A stretch of 50,852 bases of DNA from Coriobacteriia bacterium (GCA_009778715.1 WRFR01000010.1:1-50852); one strand, 5' to 3'; numbered from the stretch's first letter, positions 8,253 through 17,969 are shown. Notes: a model not told the origin generated them from the sequence alone. Program-made: numbers and translations.

Positions 8253-11021
8253 CTACTCGGTCGGAACCCCCACGTTCGCGCCGTGGCATTTCTTGAATTT
8301 CTTGCCGCTGCCGCAGGGACAAGGATCGTTGCGGCCTACTCCGGCATACGGATCATCAGCGGTGGTGTGCTGGGTCTTCGTTTTGTAGCCTGCCGCGCGG
8401 TTCAGGGCGGCCGAGCTGATGCCACCCATATCCGCCGTGGCCGTCTCGGCCACTCCGGCGAACATGCTCTCCTCATCAGGCGCCATGTAGTCTGCATCCT
8501 GCAGATAACTCGGCGCGGGCGTATTATCCAACACGATGTCGAGATGCATCAAGGTCTTGATGTAGTCCTCATCAATGGCATGGACCAGATCGATGAAGAG
8601 ATTATATCCCTCATTTTTATACTCAACGACCGGATCTTTAGCGCCCATCGCGCGCAACCCGATGCCCTCCTTGAGATAATCCATCTCCTGAAGGTGCTGC
8701 ATCCAACGGGTATCGAGCACGCGCAACATGACCTGGCGCTCCAGGTCGCGCATGTTCTCCTCACCCAGGATCGATTCTTTCTTCTTATACTCTTTATGGG
8801 TCAGGTCGTAGAACCCATCAACAACCTCCTGCTCGCTAGCAGCGTCATCGATAACTTTCTGAACCGGGCGCTTGGTCGCGCCCATGAAGTCGCGGAACCA
8901 GCGGACCAGCCCTTCCTGGTCCCACTCTTCCTTCTTCGTTGCGCTTAGATCATCACCACAGAAATCAGCGACAGCTCGTTCGATCGACTCGCGAATGGCC
9001 GTCGAGACGTGATCGTGGATATCCTTGCCGTCTAAAACGTTCTGGCGCTCGGCATAGATGACCTCGCGCTGCTTGTTCATAACATCGTCGTAGTCAAGTA
9101 CATACTTACGGGAGGCGAAGTTCATGGCCTCGACTTTATGCTGGGCGTTCTCGACCACCTTACTGACAATGCCAGCTTTGATCGGCATGTCATCGGGCAC
9201 GCTGGCACGCTCCATCATGGCGCCGATGCGGTCCATGCGGTCGCCGCCGAACAAGCGCATCAGGTCGTCTTCAAGAGACAGGTAGAACTGTGACAGGCCA
9301 GGGTCACCCTGGCGCCCGCTACGGCCGCGCAACTGGTTGTCGATACGGCGGGAGTCGTGACGCTCGGTACCAATGACCGCCAGGCCACCAGCCTCAACCA
9401 CCTCTTCATGTTCTTCATCGCATTGCTTCTTGATCTCGGGCATATACTGGTCGCGCTGTTCGTCGGTAGCTTCATCGGGGTCAATGCCTTTCGCGCGCAG
9501 GATGTCGTTGACCAGATAATCCGGGTTGCCACCTAAGATGATGTCGGTGCCTCGACCGGCCATGTTCGTCGCGATCGTGACCGTACCCAAACGCCCTGCC
9601 TGTGCAACGATCAGGGCCTCTTTCTCATGCTGCTTCGCGTTCAGGATGCTGTGCTTGATATTACGCTCGTTGAGCAAGTGCGAGAGGTGTTCTGAATGCT
9701 CGATCGAGATCGTCCCGACCAGGCAGGGCTGCCCCTTTTCGTGGCACTCCTTGATGAAGTCAGCGACCGCGTCATACTTTGCCTCGACCGTGCGATAGAC
9801 CAGGTCGTTGCGGTCATCACGGACCATCGGCATGTTTGTAGGAATGACGACGACCGGCAGCTCATAGATGTCGCGGAACTCTTTGTCCTCGGTCACCGCC
9901 GTACCGGTCATGCCGGAGAGCTTGTCATACATGCGGAAGTAGTTCTGCAGCGTGATGGTCGCAAGCGTCTGGTTCTCCTCGCGCACCGTCACGTTCTCCT
10001 TGGCCTCAATGGCCTGATGCAACCCCTCACTGTAGCGGCGGCCCGGCAATACGCGGCCGGTGAACTCATCGACGATGAGCACCTCGCCATCACGCACCAT
10101 GTACTGCTGATCGCGATGGAAGAGGTACTGCGCGGACAAGGCCTGCTTCAGGTGGTTGGCGAGCTGACCGGAAGGGTCATCATAGATGTCCTTGATGTTG
10201 AGCATGCGCTCAACTTTTGTGATGCCATCTTCGGTCGGAGCACAGGTATGCTTGGCCTCGTCGAGCTCGTAGTCCTCATCTTCGATCAGGCGTGGCATGA
10301 CGCGCGCGAAGTCACGATACAGGCTCGCGGACTTCTCTCCGGCGCCACTGATGATGAGCGGCGTACGCGCTTCATCGATAAGTATCGAGTCGACCTCGTC
10401 GACGATGGCGTAAGCGTGGCCTCGTTGTACACGGTCGGAACCGACCGTGACCATGTTGTCACGCAGATAGTCGAAGCCAAATTCTGAGTTCGTCCCATAG
10501 GTGACGTCGGCCGCATAAGCAGGCTTGCGCTCATCAGGGGTCATCTCCGTCTGGATCAGGCCGACCTTAAGTCCCAGGAATTTGTAGATACGCCCCATCC
10601 AGACCGAGTCACGGCTGGCCAGGTAGTCATTGACCGTAACGACATGAACGCCTTTGCCCGTGAGAGCATTCAGGTAAACCGCCGCGGTCGCGACCAGCGT
10701 TTTGCCTTCACCAGTCTTCATCTCGGCGATCTTGCCGTCATTAAGAACCATCGCGCCGATCAGCTGCACATCGAAATGCCGCTGACCGATGGTTCTCTTC
10801 GCAGCTTCACGCACCGCAGCGAAGGCCTCAACGAGGACGTCATCAAGTTCCTCGCCGTCCTCCAGGCGCTTTTTTAACTTTTTGGTCAACTCAGGGAACT
10901 CCTTGTCCTTGAGTTTCTCCATCTTCGGCTCAAGCTCGTTGATCTTCTCAACCAGCTTCCAGCAACCTTTCAGTTCTTTTCCCTCGCCAAACGAGAGCGC
11001 TTTTTCGAGCACATTAGCCAT
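8253..11021 (-). CDS. secA: Preprotein translocase ATPase SecA
   Basis: SecA drives protein export through SecYEG. The 922-residue protein contains MKTGEGKTLVA (Walker A), DEVDSILIDEARTPLIISG in pieces (Walker B/DEAD-like), SGMTGTAVTE, TNMAGRGTDI, GRSGRQGDPG and a C-terminal zinc-binding SEC-C tail, NDPCPCGSGKKFKKCHG, that contacts SecB-like partners and lipid. The start MANVLEKALSFGEG is preceded by AAAGGA at a spacing of 8. It is the first gene of the row secA-prfB-tkt-ftsEX-S41-M42-smpB. A long plus-strand frame opposite it (9696-10487) is a shadow. Confidence 0.98.
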   Translation of the reverse strand: MANVLEKALSFGEGKELKGCWKLVEKINELEPKMEKLKDKEFPELTKKLKKRLEDGEELDDVLVEAFAAVREAAKRTIGQRHFDVQLIGAMVLNDGKIAEMKTGEGKTLVATAAVYLNALTGKGVHVVTVNDYLASRDSVWMGRIYKFLGLKVGLIQTEMTPDERKPAYAADVTYGTNSEFGFDYLRDNMVTVGSDRVQRGHAYAIVDEVDSILIDEARTPLIISGAGEKSASLYRDFARVMPRLIEDEDYELDEAKHTCAPTEDGITKVERMLNIKDIYDDPSGQLANHLKQALSAQYLFHRDQQYMVRDGEVLIVDEFTGRVLPGRRYSEGLHQAIEAKENVTVREENQTLATITLQNYFRMYDKLSGMTGTAVTEDKEFRDIYELPVVVIPTNMPMVRDDRNDLVYRTVEAKYDAVADFIKECHEKGQPCLVGTISIEHSEHLSHLLNERNIKHSILNAKQHEKEALIVAQAGRLGTVTIATNMAGRGTDIILGGNPDYLVNDILRAKGIDPDEATDEQRDQYMPEIKKQCDEEHEEVVEAGGLAVIGTERHDSRRIDNQLRGRSGRQGDPGLSQFYLSLEDDLMRLFGGDRMDRIGAMMERASVPDDMPIKAGIVSKVVENAQHKVEAMNFASRKYVLDYDDVMNKQREVIYAERQNVLDGKDIHDHVSTAIRESIERAVADFCGDDLSATKKEEWDQEGLVRWFRDFMGATKRPVQKVIDDAASEQEVVDGFYDLTHKEYKKKESILGEENMRDLERQVMLRVLDTRWMQHLQEMDYLKEGIGLRAMGAKDPVVEYKNEGYNLFIDLVHAIDEDYIKTLMHLDIVLDNTPAPSYLQDADYMAPDEESMFAGVAETATADMGGISSAALNRAAGYKTKTQHTTADDPYAGVGRNDPCPCGSGKKFKKCHGANVGVPTE

Positions 11022-11080
11022 GAATCTGTTCCTTTATTTACCTCAGAGAATGATAATAGACAGCGTTTGATTTTAACATA

Positions 11081-11110
11081 GCTACGCCCTATCGTGCGAC
11101 AGGGCGCAGC
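11081..11110 (-). terminator. Hairpin between the SARP regulator and secA
   Basis: GCTACGCCCT (11081-11090) pairs with AGGGCGCAGC (11101-11110), a 10-bp stem with one G-U pair and a 10-base loop. On the minus strand it follows the regulator stop by about 100 bases. No U-run follows; instead TATGTTAAAATC appears, containing a possible -10 (TAAAAT) for secA. A combined weak terminator and promoter-proximal hairpin is my reading. Confidence 0.4.
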
Positions 11111-11206
11111 TTCTTCACAGAACCATCCACTTTTTTCTTCGGACTCTCTCGACCAGAATACCCATTTCTCGATCATTTCCGCAAAGTACGACAGCTCGAT
11201 CAGACC

Positions 11207-13648
11207 TCAGGAACAGTCACCTTTTTCTACTTGCGAACTTGCCGAAAGCCGGGGAGGATCTCCCGCTTGGCGGCGAGTAGGATAAGAGGGCGAAACAAGT
11301 TGGGCAAAGAGCTCATTGAGCTCTGCGCTGGGCTCGATTCCCAGCTCACACGCCAGATTCTTGCGGCAGCGATAATACGAGCGAAGCGAGTCGTCGCGGC
11401 GCCCCTCAAGCGCATACGCATGCATGGCCAGGCGATACAGCTCTTCACAGCTGTGGTCCGCCGCCAGACCACGCTCGATGAAAGGGAGCGCAGCACCTGC
11501 CTGTCTCTGTGTCAGGGCAAGGCGCGCGACCAATAACATGACCTCGACGAACAGTTTTTGATAATGCAGCCGGACGTGATCAAGCCGCTCACCTTCAAAA
11601 TCAGCGGAAAGCACCTCGTCTTGATAGACAACCATAAGCTCATCGGCAAATTTGAAGCACTGCTCACCCTGACCCTGGCGAACTGCATCTTTAATGCTGC
11701 GGACCAGGCGATCGAAATCATCAAGATCAAGATTGCAATAATCTGTCAAGAGGCAGCAGCGGCCTCTTGCACTACTGAAAGGGAAATGTTCAGGGGAATA
11801 AGAGCGAGCAGGAAATCTTGGCTCATCAGCCAAAAAGACCGTTTTAAGTGCGTTCCATACCACATAGAAGCTATTCAATGAACGAGCACTGTCCTGTCGG
11901 GGCCAAAGCTCTTCGATCAGCCGTTCACGGGAAACCTCCCGGCCGCGCGCAAGAGCCAATATGATGATCAGATCACGTATTTTGTTGCGCCGGACATGTT
12001 CAAGATCCAGTCGCACGCCCTGTTTGTGTATCTGCAAGCTTCCGAACAGCAGGATCTGCAGGTCACGTTCCTGACCCCGGTAGCACTCCCGGACGAACCC
12101 GGGCATGTTGGAAGCTGAAGGCAGTACGAGTTCATGAGTTTGAACTGAAGCAGGGGTAATGAGGCTCGGAAGGCCTGCGGCCTCAAGGAGTCGGTCGCCA
12201 GCCGGAACATGGCCAGCAGGAAGGCGCGCGCGGTAAGCACACTGCACTGCTTTAATCCGAGGACCCAAACGATTCCAGACGGGAGGAGGAAGCGCTCTCT
12301 CAAGACCCTGTGCCACCAGAAGCCCAATAAGAGGCGGATGAACCTTTGTGAGATGCAGGATCACGGCCGTGGTATCTTCATCGGACAGTAGATCTGCCAG
12401 GTACCCAAGTGATGGTCCGACAATGCCTGCACCAGTCGCCTTGTCTTCTGCGCCACAAAGCGCAGACAGGCACCCATACATCAGACGCATCGCCTTATGG
12501 TGGGTCGCCTGCAGCTCGCTCTCCTGAAGAAGCCGACACGCACGCCCATGCTCTCCTGCAGCGATCAGCGATGAGGCGAAGAGAAGGCAAGCGCGTTGGC
12601 GTAAAGGCAGCGGCGCAGCAGCTTCGCAGAGCCGGAATAACTCCTCTGCCTTATCAAAATCATGCTCTGCCCCCTCAAGGGTCTGGGATACAAAGAGTAT
12701 CCTGAGCTGTCGCTCAAAATGCTCCGCCTGAGTAAGGCCAACGACACTTTGGCAGTCAAGGAACTCTAAATGCCGTCGAGCCTGAGCGGGATGCCCGTCC
12801 GCAAGCGCCAAAGCAGCAGCCAGGAGTTCTGGCATACCAAACGGCCAGGCCATACGTACACCGGTCTTACGCAACCGCACGATCGCCTGGGTGAATCTTC
12901 CCTGGGCAAGGAATGCAGAAGACAGTCGATAGTAGAGTTGGGCTTGTGTCTCTGCAGAAAGAGGGCTGTGGGAGCGTATGTGTTGAAAATGCTCCAGCGC
13001 TACCAACTGTATGAGCTCATGCTTGATATCCCCGTCAACATACTCATCGATCTTAAGCGCGACAAGCTGGGCACGACAGCGCTGTTCGTCACTACGCGCG
13101 ATCTTGACGGCCTGGGCAACACGGTGAGCCGCCTCAGGGAGATCCCCTTGCACGAAGCTGATGCGAACGCCCAACAATAATTGATCGCTGGTGAGGCCTC
13201 CATGCGCATGCCTGGAAACATTCTCCAGCCGCTTATAAGCTACCTGGGCTGCCTCAATCTGAGAGCGGGCGAGGCGGATGTTCACTTCTAGCTCCCCGAT
13301 CAAACATGCCAGTTCGAAAGAGGTCTCTGCAGGCGCTATCTTTTGTGCCGCGCCCAAGTGCTCGCACGCTTTCTCCCCCTGGTCACACGCGAAGTAACAG
13401 CGCGCCAGGATCGTGAGAAGACTCGGATCAAAACAACAGTCAGGGACTCCTTGACGCTCGAGCGCCATAACCACACGACGGGCAAACGTTGGGGATATAC
13501 GAGGATAAGCGCTCCAAAAGGTAAGAGCTGCCTCCTGAAAATCCTCGGCGTTGCCTTTCCCGACCAGATCACAGAGATACGTTATGAACTCTGCCTGCCG
13601 ACGAACATGCGGAGTCTTAGCGTGTGCTTCTTTCCATCCCACATCCAT
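11207..13648 (-). CDS. Large TPR-containing SARP/BTAD transcriptional activator
   Basis: The product (813 aa) has three parts. About 520 N-terminal residues are helical and TPR-like with no ATPase motif. A winged-helix DNA-binding domain of the SARP/OmpR type covers about 530-610 (LLFGSLQIHKQG, KIRDLIIILALARGREVSRERLIEELWP). A bacterial transcriptional activator domain covers about 640-785 (LDLDDFDRLV, FVEVMLLVARLAL, HSCEELYRLAMHAYALEGRRDDSLRSYYRCRKNLACELGIEPSAEL in pieces). In classic SARPs the winged helix is N-terminal; here it follows the sensor-like part. The start has an excellent AAAGGAG site. Three heptamers at 13772-13800 suggest it controls itself. Its ligand and other targets are unknown. 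Confidence 0.88.
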   Translation of the reverse strand: MDVGWKEAHAKTPHVRRQAEFITYLCDLVGKGNAEDFQEAALTFWSAYPRISPTFARRVVMALERQGVPDCCFDPSLLTILARCYFACDQGEKACEHLGAAQKIAPAETSFELACLIGELEVNIRLARSQIEAAQVAYKRLENVSRHAHGGLTSDQLLLGVRISFVQGDLPEAAHRVAQAVKIARSDEQRCRAQLVALKIDEYVDGDIKHELIQLVALEHFQHIRSHSPLSAETQAQLYYRLSSAFLAQGRFTQAIVRLRKTGVRMAWPFGMPELLAAALALADGHPAQARRHLEFLDCQSVVGLTQAEHFERQLRILFVSQTLEGAEHDFDKAEELFRLCEAAAPLPLRQRACLLFASSLIAAGEHGRACRLLQESELQATHHKAMRLMYGCLSALCGAEDKATGAGIVGPSLGYLADLLSDEDTTAVILHLTKVHPPLIGLLVAQGLERALPPPVWNRLGPRIKAVQCAYRARLPAGHVPAGDRLLEAAGLPSLITPASVQTHELVLPSASNMPGFVRECYRGQERDLQILLFGSLQIHKQGVRLDLEHVRRNKIRDLIIILALARGREVSRERLIEELWPRQDSARSLNSFYVVWNALKTVFLADEPRFPARSYSPEHFPFSSARGRCCLLTDYCNLDLDDFDRLVRSIKDAVRQGQGEQCFKFADELMVVYQDEVLSADFEGERLDHVRLHYQKLFVEVMLLVARLALTQRQAGAALPFIERGLAADHSCEELYRLAMHAYALEGRRDDSLRSYYRCRKNLACELGIEPSAELNELFAQLVSPSYPTRRQAGDPPRLSASSQVEKGDCS

Positions 13649-13755
13649 GTAGCCTTCTCCTTTCGTGTTGTTCGCTGATCTTTACCCCCGTCCTGCCTGA
13701 GATCAGCGGAGTTCTGTTGTAGCAGTTTTAAAAAAATCCTACAATCCCCCATTCA

Positions 13756-13800
13756 AATATGCCTTCCCATAGGTAAGATCTTGGTAAGAGCCAGGTAAGA
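13756..13800 (-). promoter_or_regulatory. SARP-type operator: three GGTAAGA heptamers at 11-bp period plus -10-like element
   Basis: GGTAAGA occurs perfectly three times at 13772-13778, 13783-13789 and 13794-13800, each copy separated by 4 bases, giving an 11-bp period. On the minus strand these read TCTTACC and are followed, 10 bases later, by CATATT (13761-13756), which could be a -10. No -35 is evident; the repeats occupy its place. SARP regulators are known to bind heptameric direct repeats with 11-bp spacing just upstream of the -10. The adjacent gene encodes such a regulator, so autoregulation is inferred. Confidence 0.6.
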
Positions 13801-13870
13801 ACAGACCGCCGAACGGTCGTTTTCTGCGCCCTGCGGCATAAAATGTACGAAAATCATCGAACCCCGCACC

Positions 13871-13903
13871 TTGCGTGATCGGAGCAAAGTGAGGTAGTAT
13901 AAC
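13871..13903 (+). promoter_or_regulatory. Probable promoter of tRNA-Gly
   Basis: TTGCGT (13871-13876) and TAGTAT (13895-13900, or TATAAC at 13898-13903) lie 18 bases apart, just upstream of the tRNA. The promoter of the nearby tRNA-Leu has the same CCTTGCG sequence at its -35, which supports both. Confidence 0.4.
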
Positions 13904-13910
13904 TATCCGT

Positions 13911-13986
13911 GCGGAAGTGGCTCAGTTGGTAGAGCACAACCTTGCCAAGGTTGGGGTCGCGGGTTCGAGCCCCGTCTTCCGCTCCA
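13911..13986 (+). tRNA. tRNA-Gly (anticodon GCC)
   Basis: A full cloverleaf can be drawn by hand. The acceptor stem GCGGAAG pairs with CTTCCGC, the D-arm is GCTC..GAGC, and the anticodon stem CAACC/GGTTG carries TTGCCAA with GCC at 13944-13946. The T-arm is GCGGG TTCGAGC CCCGT, followed by discriminator T and an encoded CCA. The glycine identity follows from the GCC anticodon. Confidence 0.97.
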
Positions 13987-13999
13987 AGGATTTTCTGGT

Positions 14000-14028
14000 A
14001 AGATCGGCCCGGCCTGCGAGTCGATCTT
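14000..14028 (+). terminator. Hairpin between tRNA-Gly and tRNA-Cys
   Basis: AAGATCG (14000-14006) pairs with CGATCTT (14022-14028), followed by ATTTTC. It could end the tRNA-Gly transcript or serve as a processing signal. A second small hairpin, GTGCG ATA CGCAC (14041-14053), lies just before tRNA-Cys. Confidence 0.35.
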
Positions 14029-14061
14029 ATTTTCAGTTAGGTGCGATACGCACTTTGAGGT

Positions 14062-14135
14062 GGCGATGTGGCCAAGCGGTAAGGCAGGGGCCTGCAAAGC
14101 CCTTATCCCCGGTTCGATTCCGGGCATCGCCTCCA
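14062..14135 (+). tRNA. tRNA-Cys (anticodon GCA)
   Basis: The acceptor stem GGCGATG pairs with CATCGCC. The anticodon stem GGGGC/GCCCT carries CTGCAAA with GCA at 14094-14096, the T-arm is CCCGG TTCGATT CCGGG, then discriminator T and an encoded CCA follow. The short 74-base length and GCA anticodon identify cysteine. Confidence 0.97.
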
Positions 14136-14250
14136 TCTCCGGGTCTATTTTCCGTATAAGTGGCGCTTTCGTCACTCAAGACCTAAAGGCCGTTTCGTTC
14201 CTCAATCACTCGCTTATACAAAAAATATCCACCGGAGCACAAACTTAATT

Positions 14251-15210
14251 CTAATCTTCACGGGGGGAATGTTGGATGTCTCTTCGTTCGGAGATCTGTA
14301 TAAAGGCTATGGCGCCAATGACTATCAGGCCACCTATGATGAGATTGTGGGTGAGTTGCTGGCCGAAAAGAATCGCAGCGCCCAGGCCAGCGGCCACGGG
14401 TTCAAGTATGGCAGTTACGCTGGCACGGGTCGCGTCGATATGGCGCAGGGCGACCAGAAATGCGCCGAATGGCAGCACGGTGGCGACGCTTGCCATAAGA
14501 AGGATGAATGCGGCAGTCCTCGGGTTAGCCAGAGGCGCGAAAACGCGTGTCGGCCCCAAGATGATGTTCCAGAGCAGCGTGCTGAAGAGGAGGCCATAAT
14601 AGAGTTTTGAGAAGGTATCTATCTCCGCGGGGCCCTTGTCGCCCATGATACCGTAAAGGCCGAACGCAACCGCTGAGGCCGCTCCCCACTCAACGCCCCG
14701 CAGCGATACCGTCAGTGCCCCGTGGTTGAACACACCGACCACGATCGCACAACCGAATATCGCAAACGCTACTCCTAAAAGGATCCCCGGGCGCAGTTTC
14801 TGCTTGAAAAGTGTTACCGCAACAAACAGCGTAAAGATCGGAGCCATATACTCCATGAGAATAGCGGGAGCAACTCCTGAAATCTGGATGGATTGCAGGT
14901 ACGTGAAGTTCATGCCTGCCATCGCGATGACGCCGAAGGGGATCAGGAACGTCAGGTCACGGCGGGGACGTTTCAGCACAAATGACTTACGCCGAAACAC
15001 AAGCAGAAGAATGGTCAGGATCAGGAATGCACAGGTCGTACGCACGCCCGTTAAGGTCGCAGGGTCGATCGTACTACTGCGATAAAGCTCCTGCGAGATC
15101 AGCCCTCCGGCCGCCCAGCCCAAAGCCGCCAGCGCCGCGAAAGCATATCCGAAAAGAGGTCTCCTGGTATTCATGCCATCCATTTTCTGTACGATGATAA
15201 GAGAGCTCAT
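14251..15210 (-). CDS. EamA/DMT family transporter (RhaT/YdcZ-like permease)
   Basis: The 319-residue protein is highly hydrophobic with about ten membrane helices arranged as two EamA repeats. The first spans roughly residues 20-155 (with MAGMNFTYLQSIQISGVAPAILMEYMAPIFTL in pieces) and the second about 175-305 (ending in IDATRASVTAILEPVAAGLGA and IIGGLIVIGAI). Such permeases export amino acids or other metabolites; the substrate cannot be told. The start is uncertain: ATGs at 15210, 15183 and 15174 (MNTRRPLFGYAF) all lack a clear ribosome site, and 15174 gives the most usual length. It stands alone between tRNA genes on the opposite strand. Confidence 0.88.
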   Translation of the reverse strand: MSSLIIVQKMDGMNTRRPLFGYAFAALAALGWAAGGLISQELYRSSTIDPATLTGVRTTCAFLILTILLLVFRRKSFVLKRPRRDLTFLIPFGVIAMAGMNFTYLQSIQISGVAPAILMEYMAPIFTLFVAVTLFKQKLRPGILLGVAFAIFGCAIVVGVFNHGALTVSLRGVEWGAASAVAFGLYGIMGDKGPAEIDTFSKLYYGLLFSTLLWNIILGPTRVFAPLANPRTAAFILLMASVATVLPFGAFLVALRHIDATRASVTAILEPVAAGLGAAILFGQQLTHNLIIGGLIVIGAIAFIQISERRDIQHSPRED

Positions 15211-15247
15211 TCTAGCGTATTAGACTGTCCAGAGGGTAGCAAGACCC

Positions 15248-15276
15248 TTGCGCCATCGGCCCAGAAACGATAGACT
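15248..15276 (+). promoter_or_regulatory. Probable promoter of tRNA-Leu
   Basis: TTGCGC (15248-15253) and TAGACT (15271-15276) are separated by exactly 17 bases, and the tRNA begins 20 bases later. The -35 block resembles the one upstream of tRNA-Gly. Confidence 0.45.
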
Positions 15277-15295
15277 ATCTAAGCTACGTTCTCTT

Positions 15296-15381
15296 GTCGG
15301 AGTGGCGGAATGGCAGACGCGCCAGCTTGAGGGGCTGGTGCCCAACAGGGCGTGAGGGTTCAAGTCCCTCCTCCGACACCA
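15296..15381 (+). tRNA. tRNA-Leu (anticodon GAG)
   Basis: This class II tRNA has an acceptor stem GTCGGAG/CTCCGAC, an anticodon stem CCAGC/GCTGG with TTGAGGG (GAG at 15329-15331), and a long variable arm (TGCCCAACAGGGCGT). The T-arm is GAGGG TTCAAGT CCCTC, followed by discriminator A and an encoded CCA. Leucine identity fits the GAG anticodon, the long variable arm and discriminator A. Its last 21 bases are repeated at 15493-15513. Confidence 0.97.
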
Positions 15382-15513
15382 AATCCTGCAAAATACTGAA
15401 CGGGACTTGAACCCGTGAGGCAAAACAGTCCTGTGGACTGTTTTGGGCCGAGCAAAGCGAGGTCTCGTGGATCGCGCGTAGCGCGAGACACGCAAGTCCC
15501 TCCTCCGACACCA
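15382..15513 (+). repeat. Palindrome-rich element ending in a copy of the tRNA-Leu 3' end
   Basis: Immediately after tRNA-Leu lies a 132-base stretch that ends with an exact 21-base copy (15493-15513) of the tRNA 3' end (15361-15381, half T-loop through CCA). Inside are an inverted T-arm-like hairpin (ACGGGACTTGAACCCGT, about 15400-15416), a 10-bp hairpin AAAACAGTCC/GGACTGTTTT with a 3-base loop (about 15422-15444), and nested palindromes GTCTCG..CGAGAC and TCGCGC GTA GCGCGA. A T-run (15518-15523) follows. It looks like a tRNA-targeting short mobile element or a scar of integration; no integrase gene is nearby. Confidence 0.7.
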
Positions 15514-15528
15514 ATCCTTTTTTCATTA

Positions 15529-15552
15529 ACAGGGCCTCCGTAGAGGCCCTGT
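15529..15552. terminator. Perfect 10-bp hairpin between the tRNA-Leu repeat and gdhA
   Basis: ACAGGGCCTC (15529-15538) and GAGGCCCTGT (15543-15552) form a perfect stem with a CGTA loop between the convergent tRNA and gdhA. Neither strand has a T-run right after it, although T6 precedes it on the plus strand. A bidirectional terminator of non-classical form is the likeliest role. Confidence 0.5.
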
Positions 15553-15603
15553 GCAAAAAGCTGTGCATAACTTTGTATTGCCAATAAACGTCGTCTGGCG
15601 CGT

Positions 15604-16971
<1,368 letters not shown>

Positions 16972-17061
16972 CTAAAGTATATAACGTTTTTGACTAATTA
17001 CGGAAAATACCTTTCTGAAACTTTTACAAAATGCTCTGAACAATTATCTACCGCTCAGGCT

Positions 17062-17186
17062 TTAGCGTTGATAGCGGTTATAGCTCACAAAGTCATCGAG
17101 GCCACGGCGCGCGCGAGCTCTGCTCTCCTCTTTGACGGGATAACCCAGACGGATGCCCAACGCGATACGCAAGGATGTGGGGATAC
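17062..17186 (-). pseudogene. C-terminal remnant of a nitroreductase-family gene
   Basis: Directly after the SDR stop (17189), in another frame, the minus strand encodes about 40 residues: GIPTSLRIALGIRLGYPV, then KEESRARARRGLDDFV and SYNRYQR before a TAA at 17062. The pattern ALGIRLGYP..(basic)..LDDFVSYNRY is what the last 40 residues of nitroreductase-like flavoproteins look like (GYP...R.PL.E.V.YNRY). No start codon or flavin-binding domain precedes it; the SDR gene takes its place. I read it as a truncated gene replaced at its 5' side by the SDR gene. Confidence 0.55.
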
Positions 17187-17188
17187 CG

Positions 17189-17923
17189 TTACTGATCTGA
17201 GGCAGCTTGCAGTCCCCGATTGTAGTCGGCAATCGTGCCATTATGCATGATGATCTCGCCGTTATGGTTTTTACCATCGCAGATGATACGCGCGATCAGT
17301 TCGCCGGCCTCCCGAGCCGTCTGCATATGCGAACCAGTTGAGTTGCCATTGAGATCTGTCGTTGTTCCACCCGGCATAATGCCAAAGATCTCGAGTGTTC
17401 GTCCCGCCTCCCGAAAGTTCTGGCCAAGGGTCTGGATCATGGTGTTCAGCGCCGCCTTGCTCGCCTTATAGGCAAACGGATTGAAGCGCTCAGCCATACC
17501 GATCGGGATCGTGATGTTGGCGATACGCCCGTTGTTCTTCTCAAGTACCGGCAACAGCAATTGCGTGAGCTCGAACGTACCAAAAACATTTGTCTCCATG
17601 ACAGCGCGCAGCTCATCGACCGTGAACTCATAGCCCGGTTTGTGCATGTCGCCCGGGATCGCCGCATTGTTGACCAGCAGGCTCAGGCCAGGATGCTGCG
17701 ACCTGATCGCTTCTGCTGCTGCATGTAGAGACCCTTGATCCTGCAGATCAATGTTGAGATAGCGTGCCTCGATGCCCTCAGCCTTGAGTTCCTCTGTAGC
17801 CGCGAGGCCGCGGCCCGCATCCCGCGCCCCGACCAGGACCATCCAGCCGCCCTTGCCCATCTCACGCGCAATTTCTTTGCCGATCCCTTTGTTCGCTCCG
17901 GTGATAAGAACTTTTTGTGTCAT
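17189..17923 (-). CDS. Short-chain dehydrogenase/reductase family protein
   Basis: The 244-residue product has a Rossmann fold with the SDR cofactor motif GANKGIG near the start, DLQDQGS, NNAAIPG and the active-site YKASK. Residues 12-13 before the Tyr, where the catalytic Ser should be, read IPIG; the usual Ser is absent (Ile). The C-terminus SDQ is followed at once by the nitroreductase remnant, so the natural end may have been altered. A perfect AGGAGG lies 7 bases before ATG 17923. Substrate is unknown, and redox activity may be reduced. Confidence 0.88.
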   Translation of the reverse strand: MTQKVLITGANKGIGKEIAREMGKGGWMVLVGARDAGRGLAATEELKAEGIEARYLNIDLQDQGSLHAAAEAIRSQHPGLSLLVNNAAIPGDMHKPGYEFTVDELRAVMETNVFGTFELTQLLLPVLEKNNGRIANITIPIGMAERFNPFAYKASKAALNTMIQTLGQNFREAGRTLEIFGIMPGGTTTDLNGNSTGSHMQTAREAGELIARIICDGKNHNGEIIMHNGTIADYNRGLQAASDQ

Positions 17924-17969
17924 GATGATGCCTCCTGATCCTGAACATCATACTCTTATGCAAAACCCT

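Noticed and set aside
9696..10487. 263-codon plus-strand open frame opposite secA
   Set aside because: Antisense shadow; secA is intact on the other strand.
11081..11110. SecM-like arrest leader before secA
   Set aside because: No small coding frame with a ribosome site ends before secA; only a hairpin is present.
13772..13800. CRISPR-like array
   Set aside because: Repeats are 7 bases with 4-base gaps, far too short; they fit a regulator-binding array.
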